Shown: in pieces, positions 16,914-24,719 of the stretch | Numbering within the stretch: the stretch's first letter is position 1 | Layout of the letters: every line of letters starts with the position of its first letter | DNA from: Streptomyces sp. NBC_01476 | GTDB taxonomy: Bacteria > Actinomycetota > Actinomycetes > Streptomycetales > Streptomycetaceae | Reading direction: 5' to 3' | Assembly (NCBI RefSeq): GCF_036227265.1 | Contig: NZ_CP109446.1 | Span: forward strand, 3,977,001 to 4,041,000 | Length of the DNA: 64,000 nt | The notes under the pieces: model-generated | Databases searched by the model: none | Seen by the model: only the letters and a program-made list of their open reading frames with translations | What the model was told of the DNA's origin: nothing | Made by a program: the position numbers and the translations under genes

Positions 16914-17834
16914 ATGAGCAACCCCACTTCAGAGGCGCTGGTCACCCTCGGGCGGTGGTACGTGCGGAGCGCCCCCGTGACGATCGGCAAGGGCGCGCTC
17001 GCCGGCGTGCTGAATCCGCGGCTGCGGGACGAGCCGCGCCGCCGGGTAACCGAGTCCGCCATCGGAGCCCGGTTCGCCGTTGATACCCAGGACCTCATCC
17101 AGCGCTACCTCTACCTCTTCGGCGTCTGGGAGCCACGGATGACGCAGTGGCTTCGGCGTCGGCTCGCGCCTGGGGACACGTTCGTGGATGTCGGCGCGAA
17201 CATCGGCTACTTCAGCGTGCTGGCGTCCCAACTCGTCGGTCCCGAGGGGCGCGTCGTCGCCATTGAGGCATCGCAGGACTTCCAGGACCGGTTGGCTCAG
17301 AACGCCCACCTCAACGACTGCACCAACATCCGAGCCGTCCACACTGCCGTCTCCGACAAGCAGCAGACCCTTACCTTCATACTCGCCAGCTCGAACAACA
17401 TGGGCGCCAACAGCATCGTCCCGTACGACGGCCCCGCGGAGTCCACCTTCGACATCGAGGCGTTCCCACTGCCTGATGTCCTGGAAGAGGACGAGATCGC
17501 CAGGGCCCGGGTCGTCAAGGTGGACGTGGAAGGCGCGGAGGGCAGCGTCGTACGCGGGATGGCGCCCTTGCTCGACAAATTGCGGCCCGACGCCGAGGTC
17601 ACCGTCGAAGTGACCCCGGAGCGCATGGCGCAACTCGGTGACGACGTGGTGGAGTTGCTGGACACCATGCGCGAAGCCGGCTTCAACGTCTACCGGCTCG
17701 CTAACGAGTACGCGCCGACGTCGTACCCGACCGCGCTGCGCGGCCCGGCCGCTGTCCCCGTCCGCTGGCGCGGCCCGATCACCGGGGAAAGCGACCTCAT
17801 TTTCTCGCGGGTCGACGCCGAGACGCTGCCGTAA
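16914..17834 (+). CDS. FkbM-family SAM-dependent methyltransferase
   Basis: The protein is about 306 residues. The SAM-binding motif I is DTFVDVGANIGYFSVLAS near residues 85-102, followed by VVAIEASQDFQDRL (motif II) and RVVKVDVEGAEGSVVRGM, which together mark the FkbM family (O-methyltransferases of sugars, polyketides or peptides). The ATG at 16914 is chosen for its GGAGAGG ribosome site 7 bases upstream; the frame is open from 16797 but without such a site. The substrate is unknown. A GT2 glycosyltransferase elsewhere in the element may act on the same glycan, but the two are 5 kb apart. Confidence 0.85.
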   Translation: MSNPTSEALVTLGRWYVRSAPVTIGKGALAGVLNPRLRDEPRRRVTESAIGARFAVDTQDLIQRYLYLFGVWEPRMTQWLRRRLAPGDTFVDVGANIGYFSVLASQLVGPEGRVVAIEASQDFQDRLAQNAHLNDCTNIRAVHTAVSDKQQTLTFILASSNNMGANSIVPYDGPAESTFDIEAFPLPDVLEEDEIARARVVKVDVEGAEGSVVRGMAPLLDKLRPDAEVTVEVTPERMAQLGDDVVELLDTMREAGFNVYRLANEYAPTSYPTALRGPAAVPVRWRGPITGESDLIFSRVDAETLP

Positions 17835-17835
17835 G

Positions 17836-17885
17836 CACCTCGCCCTCCGGCTGCCGCAAAGCGCGGTGGCGGGAGGGCGAAGGTG
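17836..17885. terminator. Bidirectional terminator hairpin between convergent genes
   Basis: CACCTCGCCCTCC (17836-17848) pairs with GGAGGGCGAAGGTG (17872-17885), leaving one bulge. The hairpin lies between the stop of the FkbM gene and the stop of the minus-strand gene ending at 17902, so it can end both transcripts. Confidence 0.7.
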
Positions 17886-17901
17886 TGTCGCTCAACTGCG
17901 C

Positions 17902-18507
17902 TCAACTGCGGTGGTGCGCAGCCCAGTCCGCGCGTGCCGCCATGAGTGCGGGCCGGACCTCGTGGTCCAGGCGATCCGCCTGGGCGCGGAGCTTGCCGGC
18001 GACATCGGCGAGACCTGCCGGATCGAGACCGTTTATCCAAAAGTCCGCGATGACAGCGATGTTTACGACCGGGACACGGAGGTTCGGATCTTGGGCGTAG
18101 GGGCTGCACTCGATGTTGCCCCAGAGGATGTACTCGGTGCTGGACTGGCCATCTCCAACGTCCGAGGTCTCGGTCCCCGTCTCCATCGACGGACAGCGAA
18201 CCGCCACGAACTGACCGTCGAAGGGCGCTTGGTGGCTCATGTCGGCCATCACGACAGCCAGTCGTCCGAGTGGAACATCGGTTGCGGTCGGATCACCCTC
18301 GGCCCACGCAGGGAGGTAGCCCGTGACTGCGTGGTCCACGGTCGTCTCGATGGTCCACGTATGAAGGAAATCTACGGGCACCGCCGAACTGTTGGACGAG
18401 GGCACGGAACTCGATGGCGCGGAGCCCGCAGAAGCTTCGTTCCCGCGCTGGGACTCGGTAATACGGCTAGCTCCGGCAGCTCGCCTTCTGCACCGACGAC
18501 TGCCCAT
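17902..18507 (-). CDS. Hypothetical protein, DUF6907-like
   Basis: From about residue 45 (FLHTWTIETTVDHAVTGYLPAWAE) the protein resembles the small streptomycete DUF6907 family, with a central block YILWGNIECSPY and a C-terminal GLADVAGKLRAQADRLDHEV helix. No enzymatic motif is visible. The ATG at 18507 lies inside the 3' end of the upstream gene, and no strong ribosome site marks it; a GTG further in may be the true start. It is the last gene of a five-gene minus-strand operon starting at 20436. Confidence 0.55.
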   Translation of the reverse strand: MGSRRCRRRAAGASRITESQRGNEASAGSAPSSSVPSSNSSAVPVDFLHTWTIETTVDHAVTGYLPAWAEGDPTATDVPLGRLAVVMADMSHQAPFDGQFVAVRCPSMETGTETSDVGDGQSSTEYILWGNIECSPYAQDPNLRVPVVNIAVIADFWINGLDPAGLADVAGKLRAQADRLDHEVRPALMAARADWAAHHRS

Positions 18508-19202
18508 ACCAACTTCCCGACCCCGTCTCGTTCGCTGACTCCCCAGCGGGATCCCGTAACAGCATCGACCAGGCTCAAACCGCGGCCCGATTCCGCATCG
18601 GCGGCGGCTTTTTGAAGCACCGGCCGGGACTCGTTGGTGTCGTGCACCTCGATCCGTACGCCCGCGCCTATGCACTTGTACCGCGTCTCAATCTCGCGCC
18701 CTTCCGCCGGGATTCCGTGGCGGACGGCGTTGGTGAGGAGTTCGGACAGGACGAGTTCGGCCTGGTCCGCCAACTCGCCCAGCCCCCATGCTTCCAGGGC
18801 GCGGCGCAGTTCGTGGCGAGCCGGCCCGACGGATCGAGGGTCGTGCGGCCATCGCCTCACCACGCACGACGAGTTCGACAGCTCGCGCGCGTACAGCCGT
18901 CTGCTCACCGCCACGCGCAGCGTGTCCCGGAGGGATTCGCGCAACCGCCTTCCCGCGAAGCGCAGTTCGTCGTGGCTGGCCTCGGGGTTGTCCAGCACGA
19001 CATGGGCAATGTCCAACACCTGCTGCGCCGAGTCGAGCTGAACCTTCTCAACGTCATCGGCGACGGCAGAGAGGAAGCCGCCGGCGGCGCTCAGGTAAGC
19101 AGGCTTCCCCTCCGAAGTCGTCCACGGAAGCAGACGCGGCAGTGCGGATTCCGGACTGGGCTCAGGGGGCCTGAAGGGGTGGGCCGTTGGGGTGTCGGTC
19201 AT
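18372..19202 (-). CDS. ATP-binding (GHKL/RsbW-like) regulatory protein
   Basis: The 276-residue protein has an N-terminal ~120-residue helical region and a C-terminal HATPase_c_2 domain with the N-box ELVLSELLTNAVRHG near 150-165, the G1 region EVHDTNESRP and the G2 block ESGRGLSLVDAVT. Such proteins in Streptomyces act as anti-sigma or serine-kinase switches. Its ATG overlaps the GntR stop by 4 bp. The final ~35 residues after the usual domain end (VWAVVGAEGEL) are an unusual basic/Pro-rich extension overlapping the next gene, so the frame may read on past the family's normal stop. Confidence 0.75.
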   Translation of the reverse strand: MTDTPTAHPFRPPEPSPESALPRLLPWTTSEGKPAYLSAAGGFLSAVADDVEKVQLDSAQQVLDIAHVVLDNPEASHDELRFAGRRLRESLRDTLRVAVSRRLYARELSNSSCVVRRWPHDPRSVGPARHELRRALEAWGLGELADQAELVLSELLTNAVRHGIPAEGREIETRYKCIGAGVRIEVHDTNESRPVLQKAAADAESGRGLSLVDAVTGSRWGVSERDGVGKLVWAVVGAEGELPELAVLPSPSAGTKLLRAPRHRVPCPRPTVRRCP

Positions 19203-19894
19203 GGCGCTTCGGCTTTCGTGTTGATCCGGGTGAGGAAGGCGACCTCCGCGCGGTCACCAGGGAGGACGAGCAACGAGAACGCGACGATGTGGCCGTCGTC
19301 CGCTGCCACGGTCCGTTGGACCGCGAGGACAGGTGTACGGGCGCCGATGCGCAACGACTGTGCTTCCGCCGCGGAGGGGAACCGGGCGGTGACCTGGTCG
19401 GTGCTGGTCAGCGGCGCCGACACCGCCGCGGTGAGGATGTCGTCACCCCAAGGGGATACGCCGACGGGCGAATCGTGGGCGCGGCTTGCGGTGTGCGGAA
19501 CGTAGATGTGTGCGACGCACTGCGGGGAGTCGGCGCGGTGGGACAGGCAGGTGTACTCCGTGATCGGGGTATCCGGTGAGATACGCAATCGGGTGGCCAG
19601 TTCGCCGCTGGCCGAGATGTCAGCCCAACTCACTTGCACGTGGAGGTCATTGCCTCCGGATCCCGGATAGGTGAGGCGATCGGACGGCAGACGGACGTAG
19701 TTGCCGCGGCCCTGGAACTTCTCGATCAGTCCCTCGGCACGGAGGAGTTCGAGGGCGTCGCGGAGTGTCGGCGTACTGACGTGGTACCGAGCGGCGAGCC
19801 GTGACTCGGATGGCAGCCGCTCCCCCGCAGGGTGCATGCCCGATGCGATGAGGCGGCGCAGATCGTCGGCAACTTGCTGGTGGCGAGCGGTCAT
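19199..19894 (-). CDS. GntR-family transcriptional regulator (HutC/UTRA type)
   Basis: This 231-residue regulator starts with a winged HTH (residues 1-68: VADDLRRLIASG, GERLPSESRLAARYHVSTPTLRDALELL) and continues with a UTRA ligand-binding domain (about 90-230). The longer upstream frame is rejected: its N-terminal part has no domain and the HTH starts at the ATG at 19894. It is in an operon with the ATP-binding gene (4-bp overlap). It probably controls this operon or transfer functions, as KorSA-type regulators do in AICEs. Confidence 0.85.
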   Translation of the reverse strand: MTARHQQVADDLRRLIASGMHPAGERLPSESRLAARYHVSTPTLRDALELLRAEGLIEKFQGRGNYVRLPSDRLTYPGSGGNDLHVQVSWADISASGELATRLRISPDTPITEYTCLSHRADSPQCVAHIYVPHTASRAHDSPVGVSPWGDDILTAAVSAPLTSTDQVTARFPSAAEAQSLRIGARTPVLAVQRTVAADDGHIVAFSLLVLPGDRAEVAFLTRINTKAEAP

Positions 19895-20145
19895 AGTGTC
19901 TGCGCCACGTCTCTTGGGCGGGATTCCGCACGGCGCCGCGCCCATTCCTCGGGCGTGAGGAGGTACGGGCGGACGACGGGTTGATCGTCCGGGTGCGGGA
20001 ACAGCAGCGCGGGCTGTCGCCGTAAGCCCGCGCTGGCCGGTTGGCTTATGCGCGTGCTCAAAGGCAGGTGTTGGCGATGAGTTCCCGTAGCGGTAAAGAG
20101 GTGCCAGGTGATCCGGGCGGCGGCTCGGCGGAATTGATGGAACAC
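19891..20145 (-). CDS. Small hypothetical protein
   Basis: This 84-residue protein with a GTG start at 20145 (AGGAGC about 9 bp upstream) has a C-terminal VVRPYLLTPEEWARRRAE segment seen in many small streptomycete proteins of unknown function found beside GntR regulators. The N-terminal half is basic. It overlaps the GntR start by 4 bp and follows the next small gene by 12 bp, so it is co-transcribed. I give no function. Confidence 0.55.
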   Translation of the reverse strand: MFHQFRRAAARITWHLFTATGTHRQHLPLSTRISQPASAGLRRQPALLFPHPDDQPVVRPYLLTPEEWARRRAESRPRDVAQTL

Positions 20146-20157
20146 GGCGGTCAGCTC

Positions 20158-20436
20158 CTAAGGCTGATCTTGTGGCGTCTCGGCGGCGTCGGCGGGAGCG
20201 GGGGCGTCCTTGCGCACGGCGGCCCATACTGAGCGGCCCCGAGTGGTGGTCACGAGGCCGAAGGAGTCGGCCGTTTCGAGGAGAGCCAGGAGGGCCGGCC
20301 AGGTCTCCTCCGGAAAGGGCTCGGGCACCCGCGCCTCGATGGATGTGCGGTCGGCGTACTCCTTCACTTGCGGTACGAGTCCGGCGGCGGCGAAGCGCGC
20401 GGCGATGTCGGCGATACGGGCGTCGCGTGGTGGCAC
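20158..20436 (-). CDS. Small hypothetical protein, first gene of a minus-strand operon
   Basis: The 92-residue protein starts at a GTG with a GGAGG site 7 bp upstream. It is a small alpha/beta domain (PPRDARIADIAARFAAAGLVPQV, FPEETWPALLALLETADSFGLV, GRSVWAAVRKDA) followed by an acidic Pro/Ala tail. It has no recognised motif. It diverges from the plus-strand GntR gene across a 79-bp gap with two palindromes. Confidence 0.6.
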   Translation of the reverse strand: MPPRDARIADIAARFAAAGLVPQVKEYADRTSIEARVPEPFPEETWPALLALLETADSFGLVTTTRGRSVWAAVRKDAPAPADAAETPQDQP

Positions 20437-20475
20437 AAGGCGTCCTCCGTTGCCGAGTGAGCACCCTCTGTGATG

Positions 20476-20506
20476 CTAGTTAACTAGATTAGAGCTAGTG
20501 GACTAG
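20476..20506. promoter_or_regulatory. Paired CTAGT palindromes between divergent GntR-linked genes
   Basis: CTAGTTAACTAG (20476-20487) is a perfect 12-bp palindrome and CTAGTGGACTAG (20495-20506) a near-perfect copy, with centres 19 bp (about two helical turns) apart. They occupy the 79-bp divergent promoter region. GntR/HutC regulators bind AT-rich inverted repeats of this size, so the adjacent GntR (20516) probably represses both directions by cooperative binding. Confidence 0.7.
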
Positions 20507-20515
20507 ATTGTCCAC

Positions 20516-21271
20516 ATGCCTGATCAGCCGCCGTACCTCCGCATCGCCGACGTGCTCCGCGAGCGCATCGCCAACCGGGACTGGATGCCCGGGGATCGCC
20601 TCCCCTCGCGCGCCGAACTCGGTCAGCAGTACGGCGTCGGCGACAACGTCATACGGCGCGCACAGGAGTTGCTGATCTCGCTGGGAGTCCTCGAGGGCCG
20701 GGCCGGCTCGGGCACGTACGTGGCCGAGCCACGCGAGCGACTGCGGATGGTGCGGTCGATCTACCGCGAGCAGGCGGGCGGTTCGCCCTTCCAGTCGGAC
20801 ATGGCGGCGCTCGGTCGGCGGGGGACGTGGGAGAGCCGCACAGACGCCAAGGTTCCGGCGCCGGCGGAGATCGCGGCCCGACTCGGCATCGCCGAGGGTG
20901 AGTTGTGCGTGCGCACGGCCTACGAGTTCCTGGCGGACGGCAAGCCGGTGCAACTCTCGACCAGTTGGGAACCGTACGCGCTGACGGCCGGCACACCGAT
21001 CGTCCTGCCCGAGGGCGGTCCGCACGCCGGGGCGGGCGTGGTGCGGCGGATGGCGGAGGTCGGCGTCACGGTCAGCCGCGCGGTGGAGCAGCCCTCACCA
21101 AGGGCGGTGACTGCCGAGGAGGCCGCGCTGCTCGGCGTCCAGAAGGGCACGCTGGCGACGCACATCGTGCGGACGTACTACGCGGAAGACGGCCGGCCGG
21201 TGGAGACGGCGGATATCGTCGTACCTGCGGCGACCTGCGAGATCGTCTACGAGGTCCCGGTTACGCATTAG
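20516..21271 (+). CDS. GntR-family regulator, KorSA-like
   Basis: The 251-residue protein has a winged HTH at residues 1-70 (IADVLRERIANRDW, GDRLPSRAELGQQYGVGDNVIRRAQELLISLGVLEG) and a UTRA domain to the end. Position next to the palindromes, and its place in an AICE, fit the KorSA type that restrains transfer and excision, but that role is inferred. It begins at the ATG at 20516, 10 bp after the second palindrome; a leaderless or operator-overlapping start is likely. Its 3' end overlaps the convergent gene by 11 bp. Confidence 0.85.
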   Translation: MPDQPPYLRIADVLRERIANRDWMPGDRLPSRAELGQQYGVGDNVIRRAQELLISLGVLEGRAGSGTYVAEPRERLRMVRSIYREQAGGSPFQSDMAALGRRGTWESRTDAKVPAPAEIAARLGIAEGELCVRTAYEFLADGKPVQLSTSWEPYALTAGTPIVLPEGGPHAGAGVVRRMAEVGVTVSRAVEQPSPRAVTAEEAALLGVQKGTLATHIVRTYYAEDGRPVETADIVVPAATCEIVYEVPVTH

Positions 21272-22373
21272 TTGGTCGACTGGCTGCTGAATTCCTCGCA
21301 CGTCCCAGCACGTCCACCCGTAGTGACCCTCTACGCTCCATCTCGTCACCCATCCTTCGAACCTTTCTCCTAACTCTTTCCCCAAACTTCCCGGGATCCG
21401 CGTGCCCGGCATATCTAGCCGCCGATTCCCACGACCTCTCCGAAGCATCCCATGAGTCGGATATCCATGAGAATACAGTACGACGCTCAATCGGTTTTAG
21501 CCGCATCAACAAATCACAAATACCCTTGTCAATTATTGGCATCACCAGGCGCTCTGTGCGCCCCGGGTCTCGCGGGTCAAGATCCGGAGAAAAAATCTGA
21601 ACCTCCGGCGAAACCTCGCCGACGATCGCATCGATCAGCGCACCGTGCCCGAGATCCTTTTGATCGACGAGCGAATCCAAGGAGCCTACGTACTGATAAT
21701 TCAGCTGGAGCTCCCCTAAAGGCTTCCATGCAGAGTTCTGCCTGCGTATCAGCCTCTTGAAATTTTCGATGAACCGATCATCTGACTGGCGTTCCGCTAT
21801 CCAGTCGTCCATCAGGAGTGCGCTTGCAACCGCCGCACGCCGCCTCACAAGGTAATCCCGGCCGATGTACTGGCAAATGAATCTATCCAGCTCGCCAAGA
21901 TCGCCCGAAAGAAAACAGCCCCTGGTACGTATCGCGTCATCGTAGATCGAATACTTCGAGACCATGAGGTTGATCGCGGAAATACCGAATGGGTGATAGT
22001 CGATCTCCATCTCCAGACCCCGCGAACAATGGATCCGCACCATACTCCCGTCCTCGTACTCAAATGCAGAGGTCAGGAGATCACTCTTCTCTCCAGACCC
22101 CACGCCGACACCCAAGAAGGAAACCCTCGAGACATGTACATAATCACCGATGGGGCCAGCCAAATCAGAATGCCTCAAGCGTGCGGATTCGAGAGATGCG
22201 GAGTCGATCCACTTCCCCTTTGTGTAAGACACCGCTATCGGCACTCCCCCGCTCGTCACAAAGAAGATTGAACTTTTCGCAAGCGACTGGGATACTTTCA
22301 CACCCGTGAATTCAACATCCGAGACCGGATATAATTTCTCGGGCATTCCAAAGTATTCACGCCAATCGGGCAT
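21261..22373 (-). CDS. Unrecognised 370-residue protein from an AT-richer segment
   Basis: The ATG at 22373 has a GAGGTG ribosome site 6 bp upstream. I do not recognise the family. The N-terminal ~170 residues look beta-rich (DVEFTGVKVSQSLAKSSIFFVTSGG, DYVHVSRVSFLGVGVG, MEIDYHPFGISAINLMVSKYSIYDD). The last ~90 residues (LLMRLKPIERRTVFSWISDSW, SWESAARYAGHADPGKFGERVRRKVRRMG) resemble a sigma region 4-like HTH. Codon use is less GC-biased (Ile, Lys, Ser, Asn common) than in neighbours, suggesting recent acquisition. It could be a defence, regulatory or toxin-type cargo gene; nothing in the sequence decides. Confidence 0.65.
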   Translation of the reverse strand: MPDWREYFGMPEKLYPVSDVEFTGVKVSQSLAKSSIFFVTSGGVPIAVSYTKGKWIDSASLESARLRHSDLAGPIGDYVHVSRVSFLGVGVGSGEKSDLLTSAFEYEDGSMVRIHCSRGLEMEIDYHPFGISAINLMVSKYSIYDDAIRTRGCFLSGDLGELDRFICQYIGRDYLVRRRAAVASALLMDDWIAERQSDDRFIENFKRLIRRQNSAWKPLGELQLNYQYVGSLDSLVDQKDLGHGALIDAIVGEVSPEVQIFSPDLDPRDPGRTERLVMPIIDKGICDLLMRLKPIERRTVFSWISDSWDASERSWESAARYAGHADPGKFGERVRRKVRRMGDEMERRGSLRVDVLGRARNSAASRPTNA

Positions 22374-22516
22374 AGGGGACACCTCGCTGCGTCGGGACTC
22401 TCTACTTACTAGCTGTCTGAACAAGCCCCAGCGGCAATTTTTTGAGACCTTGAAGTGAGAGTGCCTCGCCTTGCCCAGATACTGGACGCCACAGACGACT
22501 CGTTATCGTCAGCCCG

Positions 22517-23287
22517 TCAGACCCACGGGTGCCGCCGCGACTGCGCAGCCAGGGCAAGGACACGTTCTGCAAGGATTGCTACCCGCGCAGCCCACTCCCC
22601 CTCGTCCATGTGCGAGTTCTGCGCGGTCGCCTGGCCGGGCCACTTGCGGTAGAAGAGACCGTATTCCCTGGTGAACCAGCCCGGGGATACCGCGTTGAGG
22701 GCCAGCAGAAGGCCGGTGTCTTCCGAGGCGGGGAGGGCCATCCAACCGCCCAGCGCCAGCAGGAGGTTATGGCGGATGAAGAGGGTCGCCGGGTGGACCT
22801 GGGCGCGGTAGCCGTTCGCCTTCCAGTGCTCGTAGACGGTGCCCTTTGCGATCGGGCCGTCGTCCGGGTCCTGGTCGAAGCCGGCCGTTGAGCCGTCGGG
22901 CAGCAAATCCAGGACGCGGGACGTCGTCCAGCCGAGTTCCGGGTCGGCCTCCAGCAGCGCGAGGTCGCGGGCGAGGGCGCCCGGGGTCAACTGGTCGTCG
23001 GCGTCGAGGACTTTGACGTAGGGCCCGGTCGAGTAGGCGAGGGCCATTGTGCGGGCGACGCCGGGCCCGCCGGGCCGGCCCTGGTGGAAGGTGATGCGCG
23101 GGTCGTCCGGGACGTGCGGCGGGACCTCCGCGCCCTGGCCGTCCTCCTGGATGATCCAGTGCCACTCCCAACCGTCCGGGAGTTCCTGCGCGCACAGCGA
23201 TTTGTACGCCTCCGCGAGGAAGGGCGCCGAAGGCGCGTGCACGGCGGTGATGACGTCGATGCGGCGAGCCGGCACGCCGGTCACCAC
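22517..23287 (-). CDS. Glycosyltransferase family 2
   Basis: The 256-residue protein has the GT-A layout of GT2 enzymes: RIDVITAVHAPSAPFLAEAYKSL at the start, WIIQEDGQG (nucleotide-binding strand), then YVKVLDADDQLTPGAL, whose DAD is the metal-binding DXD. It would transfer a sugar from a nucleotide-sugar to an unknown acceptor. It overlaps the upstream GntR stop by 7 bp, so both are in one unit and the regulator probably controls it. Confidence 0.85.
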   Translation of the reverse strand: MVTGVPARRIDVITAVHAPSAPFLAEAYKSLCAQELPDGWEWHWIIQEDGQGAEVPPHVPDDPRITFHQGRPGGPGVARTMALAYSTGPYVKVLDADDQLTPGALARDLALLEADPELGWTTSRVLDLLPDGSTAGFDQDPDDGPIAKGTVYEHWKANGYRAQVHPATLFIRHNLLLALGGWMALPASEDTGLLLALNAVSPGWFTREYGLFYRKWPGQATAQNSHMDEGEWAARVAILAERVLALAAQSRRHPWV

Positions 23288-24069
23288 CTTTCCAGGCGAG
23301 TGGTGAACAGCATTTCCGTGCGGTCGCCCGGCAGGATCACCTCGGAGTGCTCGACCGGACGGTCATCGGTGTCGTACGACGTCTTGCGCAGCACGATGAC
23401 CGCCGTGCCCGGCGGCAACGCCAGTTCCTCCGTCTCCTCAGCCGTCGGCGGCCGGGCCGTGACCAGCTCTTCCACCCGGTCCAACTCGATGCCGAGCGTG
23501 AAGAGTTGGCTCTGCGTACCGCCAGGCCAGGGCTCGTTGGCGGCGTCCAGGAGAGCGGGGTTCGCGGCGACCAGGTCGCGTACGAGGTAAGACCGTACGA
23601 GCGTGAACGGCGCCGGCTCCGCGCGGTACCGGGTCCGGTACGTACGCTCGACCAGCGTCGTACCCACCGGGACGGCCAGCGCCTCCGCGATCTCGGGCGC
23701 CGCCGGTACCTCCTCGTAAGCCGCGCGGAAGACCAGGTCATCCACTTCGAGACCGGTGTCGTGCTCGGTGGCGCCAGTCTTCGCCCGCTCCGCCTCCGGG
23801 TCCCGGGCCCGACCCTTCTCCCACTCGTGGCGCAGGTTCGTGCGGCGCACCTGCGTACGCGGTCGGCGTACGAAGTTGCCGCGGCCGTGCTGCTTCTCGA
23901 TCAGCCCCTCGGCCTGCAACAGGCTCAGCGCCTGGCGAATCGTCGGGAGGCTCTTGCCGTGCTCCTCAACGAGCACCGTCTCGGCCGGCAGGCGGTCGCC
24001 TGGGCCCAGCTCACCTGCGCGGATGCGATGACGTAGATCGTCAGCGATCCGTTCGTACGCCTTGGCCAT
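23281..24069 (-). CDS. GntR-family transcriptional regulator (HutC/UTRA type)
   Basis: The 262-residue protein starts at the ATG at 24069 (GGTGAG ribosome site) with a winged HTH (YERIADDLRHRIRAGELGPGDRLPAE and KSLPTIRQALSLLQAEGLIEKQHGRGNFV, to residue 72) and a UTRA domain. It is transcribed with the glycosyltransferase downstream. Its upstream region holds a clear 20-bp palindrome and an 18-bp relative, probably its own operators. Confidence 0.87.
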   Translation of the reverse strand: MAKAYERIADDLRHRIRAGELGPGDRLPAETVLVEEHGKSLPTIRQALSLLQAEGLIEKQHGRGNFVRRPRTQVRRTNLRHEWEKGRARDPEAERAKTGATEHDTGLEVDDLVFRAAYEEVPAAPEIAEALAVPVGTTLVERTYRTRYRAEPAPFTLVRSYLVRDLVAANPALLDAANEPWPGGTQSQLFTLGIELDRVEELVTARPPTAEETEELALPPGTAVIVLRKTSYDTDDRPVEHSEVILPGDRTEMLFTTRLERW

Positions 24070-24107
24070 GGGGCTCACCGTCCTGATCATCGGGCGCCTT
24101 CAGCATA

Positions 24108-24201
24108 CAAGTCCTCAAGAGGTCTTGACGAGTTAGTGGCCATGCCTCATAGTTTCTCTTACTCCTAAAGAGAACTTGAGGACAGGATCTCTAGAGGACC
24201 T
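24108..24201. promoter_or_regulatory. GntR operator region with two palindromes
   Basis: CAAGTCCTCAAGAGGTCTTG (24108-24127) is a near-perfect 20-bp palindrome 38 bp upstream of the GntR start. AGGATCTCTAGAGGACCT (24184-24201) is a related 18-bp palindrome, and CTTGAGGAC (24175-24183) is the inverse of GTCCTCAAG in the first. A third inverted repeat, AGTTTCTCTT with AAAGAGAACT, lies between (24151-24176). The region separates the minus-strand GntR-GT2 unit from the plus-strand transfer operon and may control both. Confidence 0.65.
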
Positions 24202-24434
24202 GAACGGCCGGAGAAGCCCCCGGACGGTCCGCCCAGCGGCCCCGAAGGCAGCGTCCGCACCTTGAAAACTCCACAGAGCGCCTGAAACGAACGAGTGCTT
24301 TTGATCCCGGCACGGCCACCGCCACCTCGGCGTCGGTCGGTGCCGGAGGTCATGACTACTCGTCCCGTGGCGGCCGGCAGTCCAGCGCCACCGTCACCCG
24401 TCCCCATCTCGTTACGTCCGAGGTCAGGAGAGTC
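24202..24434 (+). other. Upstream region of the transfer operon, no gene seen
   Basis: This 230-bp stretch between the operator region and the first transfer-operon gene has no credible reading frame. It probably carries the operon promoter and a 5' leader; I see no clear riboswitch or attenuator fold. Confidence 0.35.
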
Positions 24435-24719
24435 ATGTGTACGTGTCCGCGTCGCTGCCAATGCGGCGACGAAGCCGATTTAGCCGAACTCCCGGGCCAC
24501 TTCCGGGACTTGTTCCGGGGGCTCCCGGGGGAGCCGACCGACCAGCGGGCGGCGCGCCTGGCCGTGGCCCGTGAAGTGCTCGCGGAGCTGCTGGAAGCGG
24601 GCGCGGCGGACGACATCGCCATGCAGGACGCGCTGTTCGCCGTACGGCTCGGCGGTGCCGAGTTGATGCGGGCGGACGGTCGTGCGGCTCCGGCGGCGCG
24701 GCCGAAGGAGGCGGCGTGA
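24435..24719 (+). CDS. Small hypothetical protein, start of the transfer operon
   Basis: This 94-residue protein begins CTCPRRCQCGDEAD with three cysteines in a C-x-C-x4-C-x-C-like cluster, then a helical region (RAARLAVAREVLAELLEAGAADDIAMQDALFAVRLGGAEL). The cysteines could bind a metal, but no known family comes to mind. A GGAGAG site precedes the ATG, and the stop overlaps the next start by 4 bp (ATGA). Confidence 0.6.
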   Translation: MCTCPRRCQCGDEADLAELPGHFRDLFRGLPGEPTDQRAARLAVAREVLAELLEAGAADDIAMQDALFAVRLGGAELMRADGRAAPAARPKEAA

